Notes: generated by a model not told the origin, from the sequence alone. A DNA stretch of 64,000 bases from Hormiphora californensis (GCA_020137815.1 CM035351.1:3989078-4053077), one strand, 5' to 3'. Positions 10,866 through 23,253 are shown, numbered from the stretch's first letter. Numbers and translations are program-made.

Positions 10866-13444
10866 ATGACTGAGACGGTGCGAGTGTATCATATGGAGAG
10901 TGGGGAGGGAGGGGACAACCCATTTGAACTGTGTATGAAGAATCTGAGAGATGTACCGGGGAGAGAGGACGACTCGGATCCTTACATGGTACTGTATCTT
11001 TGCATGGTTATATCCTATAATTCTATCAAGTTTTTATTCCATCCATTGGCATGCAGCTGCTACTGAACAATGTTCTGCAGCTGATAATGATTGATTGTTG
11101 ATTGTGGAAGTTCAGTTTACAGGATATTTGCAATGAATCAGCCAACATCTCAGCCAACACTCCTCACTTGGGCACGTCGCGCTACCCCCTGTGCGTTGCC
11201 AAACTCCTCACCGTTTCAGGGTTTTAATGTGGGGATAGTCCGGTACAGGATGGCCCTTTGGAGAGAGCACCTCCCTGAAATCAGTATTGCCGCGGATTGT
11301 TCCATGCTCACCGGGCTGACTCCCGCCATCAAGATTATCAACGCATCCCCAGGTATAGCTTCAGTAGCTTTATTTAATTGAAGGCTCATTTGTTGATATT
11401 GAGTAAGTTGTTACTCAACAAAGGCTCATGGGATTTGTTTATTTGAAAATTGTTTTAGAGGGGTATTTATATTCTTGGTTCTGGTGACGATGATTTTCAT
11501 CGCCATTTTTTCTTCTAGAAGCCGCTGCACGTGATTACCTGGCCTGGATTTAGGATTATCTTATATCATTGTTGACCGGTGATCGCTATCTTTCTCATTA
11601 CTTGGCTAATGAAAACTGTGAAATAATATCATCCTGCCTCCCCCATAATAATGCACCGGTCAGAGATATTTGGTCATTGCTCCTAATTTATATCGAGTCG
11701 ATATAAATTAGGAGCAATGACCAAATATCTCTGACCGGTGCACCATCCACAGCTGACCAATAAATATTATTATCCAATAGATTTCACAAACATACAATAT
11801 CTAACCTCCGTCCCCCCCCCCCTCAGATAGGTTCTTCTATGCGCTAAGTAAGAATGAGATAAAGAGTCTAGTGGATAGTGGCGTGGATCCCCAAACTATA
11901 ATATTCGCTCAACCAGTCAAGCAAACCAAACACATTGAATTTGCTGAGCAGCAAAATGTGGGAATCCTGTGCTTTGACTCTGCATTTGAGTTACACAAAA
12001 TCAGGTATTACTCAGATGTTATTGATTACAAGTCACTTGCACTTATTGTATAGTTGGTACCAATTTGTGTTTCATTATTCTAACTAAGGCTTTGGACTTT
12101 GGAGTTTGGCTCTGTAAGGCTTTGGAGTTTGGCTCTTTTTTACATTTTAACCTACATCTAGGGCATTTAATACAGTAGTACAGCTCTCCACGTTTTATTA
12201 GGTGTCAGGTGTTAATATGTGTAGCCTAGGGCAAAGCACACACATATATGCGCAGACTCATGTAATAGAATTTGGTATTTGACCTAAAGAGACACTCTCT
12301 CTTCCCTAGAACTATACTCTGCGTCAAACTTTTTACTCCCTCCATGTTTTGCACGTGCACCTCCACCCCTTCCCTCCTCAACAATTCTCCCCAGCACAAC
12401 CCTTCCCACGTTGCTGAGTAACAACAACTCCCATGCAGGAGTGGGTACAAGGCAGCAAGATTGCTAATAAGGATGTGCGTGAAAGATGAAGAAACAGGGA
12501 TTTCAAAGTATGGTCGCTACCAAAACAGCTGTCAGGATATTCTCAATACAGCGAGGATGCTCGGGCTTAAAGTTGAAGGTAAATCAGAATATGGTACTTG
12601 GACAAACAGTCATATCCCCTGTTGTTGATTTGTTTGTATGTCCTACGTTCGGGACATCCTCCCCCCCCCCCACCATCCCCCATAATCACACATGAAACCA
12701 CCACCTGCAGGTGTGGTTGTACAGTTACACAGTAGCCCTGAATCTCTTGGATCTGACATCAAGGACGCCTGTACCAGCATCAGGAGCCTATTCGAATACG
12801 CGGACAAGGCACTCAACTACAAGATGTCTACTGTCGTTGTGAAATGCAACCTCCGGTCAGTCACTGAGGAGGATTTCATTGACTTTACCAATGTTATAAA
12901 CCGGCAATTCCTCATGTCATTTAAGAAGTTACCAGGGAGAAACACAAAGGCTCACCCAGTTAAAATCATTATTGATCCTGGTGAGTACATCCTGACCGGT
13001 ACTGTGTGCATGGGTGCAACCATTATTGGGGCAAGGAGGATGGGAACGAAGGAGAATAAGAAGGTTTGCTATTACGTGAACGAGTCAATTCACCAGAGTC
13101 TGGGAGTCATGCAGGTCATACCCAACTTCACCCTATCTACCAATGTCCTCTGCTACACCAGCAAGATCAAGAGCAGTAAGGGAGGGGTGGAGGCAACAGT
13201 GTATGGGTACACTGAGAGTGCTAGTGATGTCATATCCACTGGTGGGGTCCTTCCCTCTGACATGGCTAACGGTGATGTGATCTGTATTTCTGGTCTGGGA
13301 CCCTACTCCGGGGCATTTGGGAGGAAGTTCCTGATTAACCCTGCTGTTATGTACTACTTCTGTACAAAGGATGACGTAGGCAAATTGCAGGAGTTGATGC
13401 CCGAACTAAAACTATCGGGAGAAGAGGACACGTTCCAGCTTTGA
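10866..13444 (+). CDS. Ornithine decarboxylase-like pseudoenzyme (antizyme-inhibitor-like)
   Basis: Five phase-consistent exons (10866-10988, 11220-11352, 11827-12004, 12439-12578, 12711-13444) give 435 residues with ODC/antizyme-inhibitor fold order throughout. Conserved: SKNEIKSLVDSGV (ODC SKTEI region), IIFAQPVKQ, NVGILCFDSAFELHK (the antizyme-binding stretch of ODC), IIIDPGEY (EPGRY region), YYVNES and GPYSGAF near the end. Lost: the PLP-lysine motif (ODC FYAVKCN; here IAADCS, the lysine equivalent being probably D67), the GGG phosphate loop (here KCNLR), the HVGSG motif, the Arg of EPGR and the active-site Cys (GPTCDG; here GYTESA). It should not bind PLP or decarboxylate ornithine. Retention of the antizyme-binding segment suggests a regulator of polyamine synthesis. 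CTGCAG directly precedes the ATG. Confidence 0.85.
11652..11742. repeat. Perfect ~43-bp-arm palindrome in intron 2 of the ODC-like gene
   Basis: GCACCGGTCAGAGATATTTG ... TATATCGA is followed after a tiny centre by its exact complement. It lies wholly in the intron between the exons ending 11352 and starting 11827. Confidence 0.85.
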
Positions 13445-14151
13445 GTGTGAGATGTGGGTTAGAGTTTCTTTTAGATGCTTGTGAAAAAAAACTTTTGAAA
13501 ATGAAATAGGTCGGTGAAATATATGTGGACGAGTATTATATAGACAGTAAAGAGAAGGATAGAGAAAGATAATGGGCCGTGGCCTTTGAGAACTGAGATA
13601 TGCAATATGCTCTGAAATGAGCAATACTTTTCTAATCTAATAGGTCGAGTCTAGAATAATTTGGAAACCGGAACTTAGTAGATAGCAGACTTATGAATCG
13701 ATTATGAAGTCGCGTACGTGTGTATATCATGTTGGTGGAAATATATTAATAGAGTTGCGGCCACGTTTAATTAAGGATGATTAAACACTAGGGACAGGAG
13801 ATACCTGCCCCCCCCCCCCCCCCCCCCCGGTGGTAATACTGCTGAAAATTAAGTGCATGCAGCGCTCTCATGTGGCTAAGCTGTGAGAGAAGGAGAGAAA
13901 GAGAGAAAGAAATTAAGAGAGCGAGAGGGAGAAAAGAAGAGAGCGAGAGGGAGACAGAGAAACGTTGTGGTTAAGATAAAACACCATTAAACCGTCGAAT
14001 GTTTAAATTATTTTTCTTTGTAATACGCCCTAAAAGTGTTTGTAGAGAATTCTCTGTAGTCCTTCTGCGTCCTTTCACTCTACCATCCAGAGCGGGAACT
14101 CCCTCCGGTAGAAAGGGAGTGTTAACTACCTCCGAGTAGGGCAGGGAGTAG
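13445..14151. other. Spacer between ODC-like gene and oxygenase
   Basis: Holds a poly-C run (13808-13828) and GA-rich simple sequence (13885-13960). No gene seen. Confidence 0.5.
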
Positions 14152-15887
14152 TTAGGCAAGCTTCATCGCTTGTTCAGGCTGCCAATCCATGAACAGAGCC
14201 AGGGTTTCCCGGGTAAAATCAGGCTTTGCAGACGCCTTGACGCAGTGAGCAGTTGCTCTCAGGTGACCCCCGCTGAGATACTGGAAACTCTCTCCCAACT
14301 GGACCAGGAGACAGTCAGGAGGTAGCTCCACCTTCACCACCCTCCCATCAACAGGGTGTTTAATGTGCAGACCACAATCCACAGGGGCAGGTATCTCCTT
14401 CCCCTCCAGGTTCAGGTACATAGGACAGGTCAGGATGGTTATACCACCGTGATCAAGGTGCCACCCACACAGCCCGTCCTCAGATTTAGTGGTGGCCGGG
14501 GGAGCAGGGAAATAATGCAATAACCTCCCTTTGCACGTGATCCCCTTTTTTAGTCGGCTCAGGAACAGCCCGAGCGGGTGTTCTCCCCCCGTTTTCTTGT
14601 GTAGATACCGATCGAATAGTTCGCAGATCATGTACCCCACCTCCAGCTGCCGGCTAGTCATGTCCCTGAATGCACCCTCAAGGTGGGGGAGATCCTCACT
14701 CGGCCATATGTTATCTTGGTAGAGCTCGGGGAACTGCTCCTTGAGGGACTGATCCTCCGTTATAACGTTCCGCAGCGGGTTGGCATAGTAACTCCCCTTA
14801 GCCATGTCTGGGACTCCACTTCGCATCTTCTCCTTGCCATGGCTCCAACCGAAACTGAAAGGGGAGGAGCTTTTTAGTATTTAAGTAACTAAACGACTGA
14901 CTCCGTGTCTTCTGGCTGCTATAATAGTGATAGAAAGAGTATTTGGTTCCATCATAATCTCTCATTAGGTATCTACTCAGATGCAGTGCTCCTCTATTAC
15001 AGTACTGAGTAGTCGATTCCTCCTCTATTACAGTACTGAGTAGTCGATTCCCACTACCATATGGGACTAACGACCCTCCTTATAAGCATCTTAGTTAGTT
15101 TTGTTTAAAATGCCCAACGTTCAATAAGTGAGATTGAGAGCTCACAATACTCATCTAATGATCTATGAACCTGCAGCTGTCGACACACTACTAAAACTCA
15201 CTCCCCTTTAGTCATTAGTTATAGAGCCAGGCTGTAGTCAAAGTGGCATCGTTTAACACTTTATAAGCATTACTTTACTCTGTAGAACTATTACTATACC
15301 CCTCTCTACGAGTGATGTAACTCGCCCATTTTGTAAGTGCGGTACTTGACTACCATTAGCATAAGCGGCAGTATGTGCTTTCAGATCCTTCTTAGTTCTT
15401 AGCACCTATATGAGTGCAGTAAAGCAGTATAACACTATCTCTCTATTTTATTGCTTAGTCCTATTCATTTTAGAAATAGTTGCGCTCGCCGCTCAAAAAA
15501 AATCGTGCTTTGCTAACCAATTGTTTGTTTAGTAAACCGGATTGTTCACCTACCCTTGCTTACCACCCTAATTGCTCTTCTAGTTCCACCCTAGCCCGTT
15601 ATTATACTTACCCTTCTTCTTTGCCCGTACTAGTGCCCGTACCTGTAATTGCTCACGGGATCTGTGTATCGTTCCTTTACTTCTTCAGGCAAGTTAGCAA
15701 AATCCCTCACAGCCCGTAGTGCGGCCTCCCTTTCCTTCTGAAAATCTGGAAAATCCTTTACCACAATCAAACCGAGACCTTCCTTTCCGAAGGCTTGGGA
15801 TATTGCCGTTGTAAAGTCTTCTCCTGCATTAAAATCAGCGTATGATATTATTACAGGGTCCCCTGTTTGTACTGCAGCAGCCACCAT
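14152..15887 (-). CDS. 2-oxoglutarate/Fe(II) oxygenase, isopenicillin-N-synthase-like
   Basis: Two exons, 15643-15887 and 14152-14854, join in phase to give 315 residues, the usual size of the IPNS/flavonol-type dioxygenases. The N-terminal part has the DIOX_N pattern (exon 1, AFGKEGLGLIVVKDFPDF). The catalytic jelly roll has the iron ligands HLD in GWHLDHGGITILT and the distal His in ATAHCV, followed by TRETLALFM where the 2OG-binding Arg sits. All three iron ligands are present, so activity is expected. Substrate unknown. The start at 15887 is the first ATG of the open frame and no signal peptide is seen. The intron (14855-15642) is long for this window. Confidence 0.85.
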
Positions 15888-17369
15888 GATTCCTGATAGG
15901 GGGAGGGGGTTATTGGTTTACAATTGAACTCACTTTTGATCTTGGAACGGAGTGACAGGGTGGCAATGGTACCAAGGGGGTTTAGGGATGTGTGTTGTAC
16001 AATAAGAAGGAAATGTCAAATGACTAAAGGAGCAAGTCAAAAAAAGGCAACAACAACAGTTGAGAAAAACGCAAACATATGGGAACTGAAATTTGATACT
16101 TCATTCGAAGAGACCGGGAGCCGAAATGACAACTGCAGATTACAACTTGAACATTCCCTTAGATTCTTAGAATTAGATTGTTCTAGAAATACGAGGTATA
16201 TCTGGGTACAACCGGTTCTAAATTACTCAACTGGTTTCAGGTTTGTACGCCGATATACCCACCACGGACGTATTCAAGTTCTAGAACTTGTTGAACAAAA
16301 CCCCTTACTCAAAAACCTGAAACCAGCATGCTTCCGGATAACGAATTGTTTACTCAACAAAATTCCATATTCTTGGGTAAACAAGTTCCACTGGACTTAG
16401 TTCCAGAACTTTCTGAGAACATCTTATGAAAGTGAATCAGCGATTACAAACAGTGTAAACACAGTCCGGACTTTGTCATGCAAACAATATCACTTCTGGC
16501 ATCATTCCATCTCTAGCAAAAAGTGAACAAGAGGGTATAGGCTAAAATAGTGCAGTCGATTAGGAACGTGTCTCAATTGGCCATCGCCCAACGAGGTAAT
16601 AGGACATAGTGACCGCACATGGACACTTATTAGAACTATTACGATCACGATCATCGCCCTCGATCAACTGTTCAAATAGTAAATAAATATGGCGTGTATA
16701 GCTTATTAGGGTGGGGGAGAGTCGTGTACTCGTGTGTAGTTCTGCCATAGGCCTAGGAAACCGCGGCCCTGTCAACAATACAGAGTGTCTGTGTATAGAA
16801 ACTGTCCCTCTAATCGCCATGTAGACAGCTGTATAATAATAGGGCCCTGGGTATAACATAATTGTACTGTCAGAGCGGGGTTGTTTAGCGTAATGAATCT
16901 AAAGAATGGCATTATTATGTACAATCTAGGGCTGTGCAATATTATGTCATTTGTATTAGTTCTTTCATCTCCTATCGCATGGCGTGCTAAGACAAGGGTA
17001 AGAGACGCGGCCCCTATATCCCTTTATTAGAGCGTTATAGATCCTTATGCGGTGCATCCTAGTATGCGGTGGATATATGAACAGTAATCACATATGAATA
17101 TGCCGGCTATTATATTGCTTTACAGTTGTAGAAAACTACTGAGGAAATCGTAAATTCAGATAGACAGATTAGATTTAATGGTGTAGAGAAACAAGCTATA
17201 GCCCCATCAAATACTACCTATCGTAGAACATCAGAGAACAAAACAGTGAGAATATGGAGGATGGCTGGTATAAGACATATGTCAGCCTAGTCCTTGATAT
17301 GTGTACTGCAAGAGCGGCCATGTGTGCTCTGTATAAACACGTTTCTGCTTCCTTTATTCTAGAACTGTC
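15888..17369. other. Gene-poor stretch before the minisatellite
   Basis: A partial inverted repeat lies around 16190-16410 (CTGGTTTCAGGTTT ... AAACCTGAAACCAG). No coding exon with domain support. Confidence 0.5.
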
Positions 17370-18975
17370 AGTGCAACCACCCTCCTAGTTCCGATCTGTC
17401 TGGTGCAACCACCCTCCTAGTTCCGATCTGTCTGGTGCAACCACCCTTCTAGTTCCGATCTGTCTGGTGCAACCACCCTCCTAGTTCCGATCTGTCTGGT
17501 GCAACCACCCTCCTAGTTCCGATCTGTCTGGTGCAACCACCCTCCTAGTTCCGATCTGTCTGGTGCAACCACCCTCCTAGTTCCGATCTGTCTGGTGCAA
17601 CCACCCTCCTAGTTCCGATCTGTCAGTGCAACCACCCTCCTAGTTCCGATCTGTCTGGTGCAACCACCCTCCTAGTTCCGATCTGTCTGGTGCAACCACC
17701 CTCCTAGTTTCGATCTGTCTGGTGCAACCACCCTCCTAGTTCCGATCTGTCTGGTGCAACCACCCTCCTAGTTCCGATCTGTCTGGTGCAACCACCCTCC
17801 TAGTTCCGATCTGTCTGGTGCAACCACCCTCCTAGTTCCGATCTGTCTGGTGCAACCACCCTCCTAGTTTCGATCTGTCTGGTGCAACCACCCTCCTAGT
17901 TCCAATCTGTCTGGTGCAACCACCCTCCTAGTTCCGATCTGTCTGGTGCAACCACCCTCCTAGTTCCGACCTGTCTGGTGCAACCACCCTCCTAGTTCCG
18001 ATCTGTCTGGTGCAACCACCCTCCTAGTTCCGATCTGTCTGGTGCAACCACCCTCCTAGTTCCGATCTGTCTGGTGCCACAACCCTCCTAGTTCCGATCT
18101 GTCTGGTGCAACCACCCTCCTAGTTCCGATCTGTCTGGTGCAACCACCCTCCTAGTTCCGATCTGTCTGGTGCAACCACCCTCCTAGTTCCGATCTGTCT
18201 GGTGCAACCACCCTCCTAGTTCCGATCTGTCTGGTGCAACCACCCTCCTAGTTCCGATCTGTCTGGTGCAACCACCCTCCTAGTTCCGATCTGTCTGGTG
18301 CAACCACCCTCCTAGTTCCGATCTGTCTGGTGCAACCACCCTCCTAGTTCCGATCTGTCTGGTGCAACCACCCTTCTAGTTCCGATCTGTCTGGTGCAAC
18401 CACCCTCCTAGTTCCGATCTGTCTGGTGCAACCACCCTCCTAGTTCCGATCTGTCTGGTGCAACCACCCTCCTAGTTCCGATCTGTCTGGTGCAACCACC
18501 CTCCTAGTTCCGATCTGTCTGGTGCAACCACCCTCCTAGTTCCGATCTGTGTGGTGCAACCACCCTTCTAGTTCCGATCTGTCTGGTGCAACCACCCTCC
18601 TAGTTCCGATCTGTCTGGTGCAACCACCCTCCTAGTTCCGATCTGTCTGGTGCAACCACCCTCCTAGTTCCGATCTGTCTGGTGCAACCACCCTTCTAGT
18701 TCCGATCTGTCTGGTGCAACCACCCTCCTAGTTCCGATCTGTCTGGTGCAACCACCCTCCTAGTTCCGATCTGTCTGGTGCAACCACCCTCCTAGTTCCG
18801 ATCTGTCTGGTGCAACCACCCTCCTAGTTCCGATCTGTGTGGTGCAACCACCCTCCTAGTTCCGATCTGTCTGGTGCAACTACCCTCCTAGTTCCGATCT
18901 GTCTGGTGCAACCACCCTCCTAGTTCCGATCTGTCTGGTGCAACCACCCTCCTAGTTCCGATCTGTCTGGTGCCA
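17370..18975. repeat. Minisatellite, 32-bp unit, about 50 copies
   Basis: The unit starts GTGCAACCACCCTCCTAGTT and ends CCGATCTGTCTG, repeated head to tail with very few point changes. One unit near 17625 lacks 4 bp. Units abut directly with no unique spacers. High uniformity implies recent expansion or homogenisation. Confidence 0.97.
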
Positions 18976-19020
18976 CAACCCCATCTGAGCGCACTGTATG
19001 GGGGCACCATACAGGTTCCG
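18966..19020 (-). repeat. Diverged GGCGCC-type element at the minisatellite edge
   Basis: TGGTGCCACAACCCCATCTGAGCGCACTGT is the inverted, degraded form of the element at 9616 and 10661. The minisatellite phrase GTCTGGTGCAACCACCCT may derive from it, since the last unit merges into it. Confidence 0.4.
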
Positions 19021-19213
19021 CTCAAAGAAGAGAAGAAAGGCGCAAGAAAGTGTCAGTGACTTGTTTTGTTCAAACCCTTTTTCATCCATGCGGGACGCGG
19101 GGAAACAGGGCCGAGCAAGGCGACAGTTCCAGGAAGACATCCTGCGCCGTGGAATATGCAGGGTAGTTATAGAGGTTATACTAAAATACGGCATCATGCT
19201 ACTGAGCTCCTCT

Positions 19214-21039
19214 TTAAGGGTACACCTCGGCAAAATTTTTGTCGAGTGCCCGCTTAGCTCTCCATATGGGGTTGTAGGGCATACCAAGCCGACCTCAAAT
19301 ATGCAATTTTAGCCCTTACCCCCATAGAAATTTCGCGCGGAGGAACCTGCATCCTCCAGCCTTTTCGTCACCCGAATGAAGGTGATTATCCAAGAAAAAA
19401 CTAGCTAAAGTCCTGGAGAAAACAGGCATTAGTGCAGTCATTGTCTATTGCCGCGTTCCCCCTTTCAACTTTGTCTGGTGTATCTCAGAAAATATTTAAC
19501 TTACAGACTCCCAAAAAACGGGAGGTAACATAATATTGTAGAAAATATAATACTATCTGGGTTTTATTTAGATTAATGCACAGATACATATAGCTATAGT
19601 TAGTGACACTTGGTGTCATAGTTTTCTCCCATTGTTGTAGGTATTCACTTGACAGCTACCCCCTCTTTCTCTCCCATTCTCGCCCCTCTCCAGCCAGACA
19701 GTGTTGACAGGGGGAACGCGGCAGTAGACAATGACTGCACGAATGCCTGTTTTCTCCAGGACTTTAGCTAGTTTTTTCTTGGATAATCACCTTCATTCGC
19801 GTGACGAAAAGGCTGGAGAATGCAGGTTCCTCCGCGCGAAATTCCTATGGGGGTAACTCGAATTCATATTTTTGCTACAGCCCCTCAAAGTTTGACCCTA
19901 AAAACCGGTTTTTAAGGTCCCTAAATTTTATTTTTAGGGCTAGAAAGCTGAAAATTTAGGGATTCATAGAGGATACCAAGGTGTATAGCTGAAAACAGAA
20001 ATTTTTTGAAATGGAGCTCAATTTTTTGTCTGAGACTATTTTACTTTTTTTGACTTTGAGGCCATATTTGGACATGTTCCTATGGACCGTTAAGGCTACA
20101 CATTGGATATTTGGTGCTCCTAACAATTTTCAAAGTAGCCACAAATTTTCAGGAGGTCCGAATTTGAAATGTGGCCTACAGGTTTCTTTTTGTAAAGCAC
20201 ATATTTTAGGAAAACTTAAAATGGCTATATCTCAAAAACAGTAGGTCCTAGCGATCTAATTTCGTGCTAAATCGATTCAGCGGGTCCGATTTTGGGGGGG
20301 GTCGTCTCTTAGACATTTTGCTCTAAGTCTAACCGTTTTTTCAGAAATCGTATTTTAAGGTTTGTACATGTTTAGCAGAAATGCTTCTAGCTAGAGCTAA
20401 TCTTACCTATTTCTGCTAAACATGTTCAAATCTTAAAATACGATTTCTGAAAAAGCGGTTAGACTTAGAGCAAAATGTCTAAGAGACGACCCCCCCAAAA
20501 TCGGACCCGCTGAATCGATTTAGCACAAAATTAGATCGCTAGGACCTACCGTTTTTGAGATATAGCCATTTTAAGTTTTCCTAAAATATGTGCTTTACAA
20601 AAAGAAACCTGTAGGCCACATTTCAAATTCGGACCTCCTGAAAATTTGTGGCTACTTTGACAATTGTTAGGAGCACCAAATATCCAATTTGTAGCCTTAA
20701 CGGTCCATAGGAACATGTCCAAATATGGCCTCAAAGTCAAAAAAAGTAAAATAGTCTCAGACAAAAAATTGAGCTCCATTTCAAAAAATTTCTGTTTTCA
20801 GCTATACACCTTGGTATCCTCTATGAATCCCTAAATTTTCAGCTTTCTAGCCCTAAAAATAAAATTTAGGGACCTTAAAAACCGGTTTTTAGGGTCAAAC
20901 TTTGAGGGGCTGTAGCAAAAATATGAATTCGAGTTAAGGGCTAAAATTGCATATTTGAGGTCGGCTTGGTATGCCCTACAACCCCATATGGAGAGCTAAG
21001 CGGGCACTCGACAAAAATTTTGCCGAGGTGTACCCTTAA
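19214..21039. mobile_element. Long foldback (inverted-repeat) transposon
   Basis: Two arms of about 640 bp are near-perfect inverted copies around a small centre at about 20380-20407. Ends are TTAAGGGTACACCTCGG and CCGAGGTGTACCCTTAA. TTAA (or TA) at both ends may be the target duplication. Mirror-image ORFs in the arms (around 20011-20244 and 20546-20779) are by-products of the palindrome. No transposase, so it is non-autonomous. The left arm is interrupted by the element at 19319-19853. Confidence 0.85.
19319..19853. mobile_element. MITE nested in the foldback arm, TA duplication
   Basis: 535 bp with terminal inverted repeats of about 150 bp starting CCCCCATAGAAATTTCGCGC and ending GCGCGAAATTCCTATGGGGG, flanked by TA (19317-19318 and 19854-19855). 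The intact right arm of the host element (about 20930-20950) reads through the same point with a single TA, so it serves as an empty-site control. Confidence 0.88.
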
Positions 21040-21499
21040 CTACCCGGTTATACACTTCAAGATTCCAAATCTTCGACAACTGCACTGGATAACCGGTCAC
21101 GATTCTGCCGCTGCGTGACCGGAATTTATTTTGCTACGCACTCTCTCCGCATATTTTCATGCATCATATTCCTGCGAACGGTATTCATATCATGATGATA
21201 TAGAATAGTAATTTACAGGTCTCTACATGATTGTTGTTATTTCATACTATCTGTCTATGCAAGTTAACTTCTAATATTATAAGTTCTTCTTCTACTAGGA
21301 GTTTCCTAGATCAGTTCAAGTGATCATCATTAAAGCAGGATCTGGTTCATGCCAGATGCTGCATACTTTACGCATTAAGCTCGAAATCAGGAGATATCTG
21401 CCTTCGAAATCTTCTTGTAATAATCGGTTCTACTTAGCTACTACAATATATTCAGTCGCATGCAACATCTCAGTTTCTAAGACGAGAGAGTAGGGGTAG

Positions 21500-21571
<72 letters not shown>

Positions 21572-21581
21572 CGTAGCTTAG

Positions 21582-21625
<44 letters not shown>

Positions 21626-22110
21626 ATCATGATAGATCGTGAAGGGAGGGTTGTTCCAACTTAAGAACCTCAAGAACCTCTACACGTGTCCCTGCAATTC
21701 TGCATGTTGGGCGTTGGCCCCGGCCCCGTGTGAAAGGTGTGACCCTTGTTCTGCAGTATAGTAATCTAGCTGCAGTACAACAACAACAAATTTTAAGCGA
21801 TATTTTCTCATCGCTCCTGAACTTTTGCTAAATTATAATAGCGATCGACATGGACAGAAGGTATAATATCTGACGATAGCTACCTATATTAATAATATCG
21901 CATTCCGTTATATAAGAAGGTACCTATCCAGTTATGTAGTGATGATCATAGCATATCCGCCTCAAATAATTCTTGCATCATATGATGAGTGTCAGAATTA
22001 TGTTCTGCCATGCCTGTTTGTCTCTCTATCTCCCTGTCTCCTTTCACTCTCTCAGTCTCTATCTCTATCCCTTCCTCCGAAGCTTTCTCTCTTTTCTTTC
22101 CTCTCTCTCT
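21040..22110. repeat. Spacer with (GA)n microsatellites
   Basis: GA runs at about 21502-21568 and 21584-21619, and a CT-rich tract at about 22020-22110 just before the GPCR exon. Exons for the first two GPCR helices were sought here and not found. Confidence 0.7.
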
Positions 22111-23203
22111 CGCCGGGAGACTGCTATTGGAACGGATAGCAACACAATTTTGTTAAACATTGTGGGCTGGTTGGGTAACGCCATGCCCCTAACCTCCATC
22201 TACCTCGTCACAATACTCAGTGTGGGCCGGGCTGTCGCCATCTACCGGTCCTTTGAGTACGTGGTTCTCATGTCCGATAAAAACACGCGAATCCTGTGCT
22301 CGATAGGGTGGTTGGTTGCCATGGCAATAGCATGCATTCCTTACTATGGGGGTGAACACTACCGGTACTCCTCTTCTTACTGCTTCATGTTCGTTAGTCT
22401 GAGGAAGGTGCTGAAAACTGCAACTCAGTTCGAGTATACCATAGTGTTCCTGTTCCTCAACTTTGGTTTGGTCATCCTCCCCGCATCTCTGATGGTGGGA
22501 TGCTGTGTGGCGGTGGTCTCCAGGTTGAAAGGCAAGAGCAGGGACCAGAGGTTGGAGGGAGATACGACGCTGGACCATGCTGCTAACACTGTTCTACTCA
22601 TCATGATGGCTTTTGTAGCGTCCTACGGACCCTACATTTTCCTGATGTGTCTCTACCTCGCCAGTTACCTCAATGTACGTGGTATTATCTTACTCGTAGA
22701 GAATTGGGTTATGGAGACAGGGGGTCAGCTGGGATAGAAAAGGGGTTTGTAGGAATAGAAGATGGGGGTTAGGGATGATTTAGGAGGCAGAGATAGTATA
22801 GGACAGGGTCCACGTAAAGGGTTTTGGTTTGGTTTGCTCAATACTCAAATCACTAACCCCCATCTCCCCTCTCTCTCTGCAGATAATAGGGGACCCGTTC
22901 AGCTTCTTATCCAAGGAGGCGACCCTGTACACTCAGCTGACAGCCCACTTTATGTGTACTGCCATGAACAGTTGTATCAACCCCTGTATCTACTACCTTC
23001 GAGCCCGGCCCTTCAGAGCTGGTTTCAAGACTGCCATGAAGTCAGGCCTGACGAAGATCTCCAGCAATGTGACCCGAATGAGCTCTCTGGGGAGATTGAA
23101 CTCTTTGAGGGTATCCCCACTGCCCCAAATTAGGGGCTCACGGATCAGTGGGGCTACACTGCCATACCAGTACCAAGAGATATACGCCGAGCATTCCATG
23201 TAG
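22111..23203 (+). CDS. Rhodopsin-class GPCR, 5' partial
   Basis: Two exons, about 22111-22674 and 22883-23203, splice in phase (CTCAAT|gtacgt ... ctgcag|ATAATAGG). They encode helix 3 to the C-terminal tail of a class A receptor: helix 3 ending ILSVGRAVAIYR, helix 4 with GWLVAMAIACIPYYG, helix 5, a short basic third loop, helix 6 ending SYGPYIFLMC, helix 7 with NSCINPCIYYL (NPxxY) and a serine-rich tail. The DRY motif is GRA, with Arg kept. Helices 1-2 are missing, so either upstream exons lie beyond the transposon cluster at 19-21 kb or the gene is truncated. The exact acceptor of the first exon is uncertain because of the CT tract. Ligand unknown. Confidence 0.8.
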
Positions 23204-23209
23204 AGACTC

Positions 23210-23253
<44 letters not shown>

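Noticed and set aside
17370-18975. Regular 32-bp repeats as a CRISPR array
   Set aside because: Units abut with no unique spacers and the window is animal DNA without cas genes; it is a minisatellite.
20011-20779. Paired ORFs of 77 residues on opposite strands
   Set aside because: They are mirror images in the two arms of the foldback element, with no codon bias or domain.
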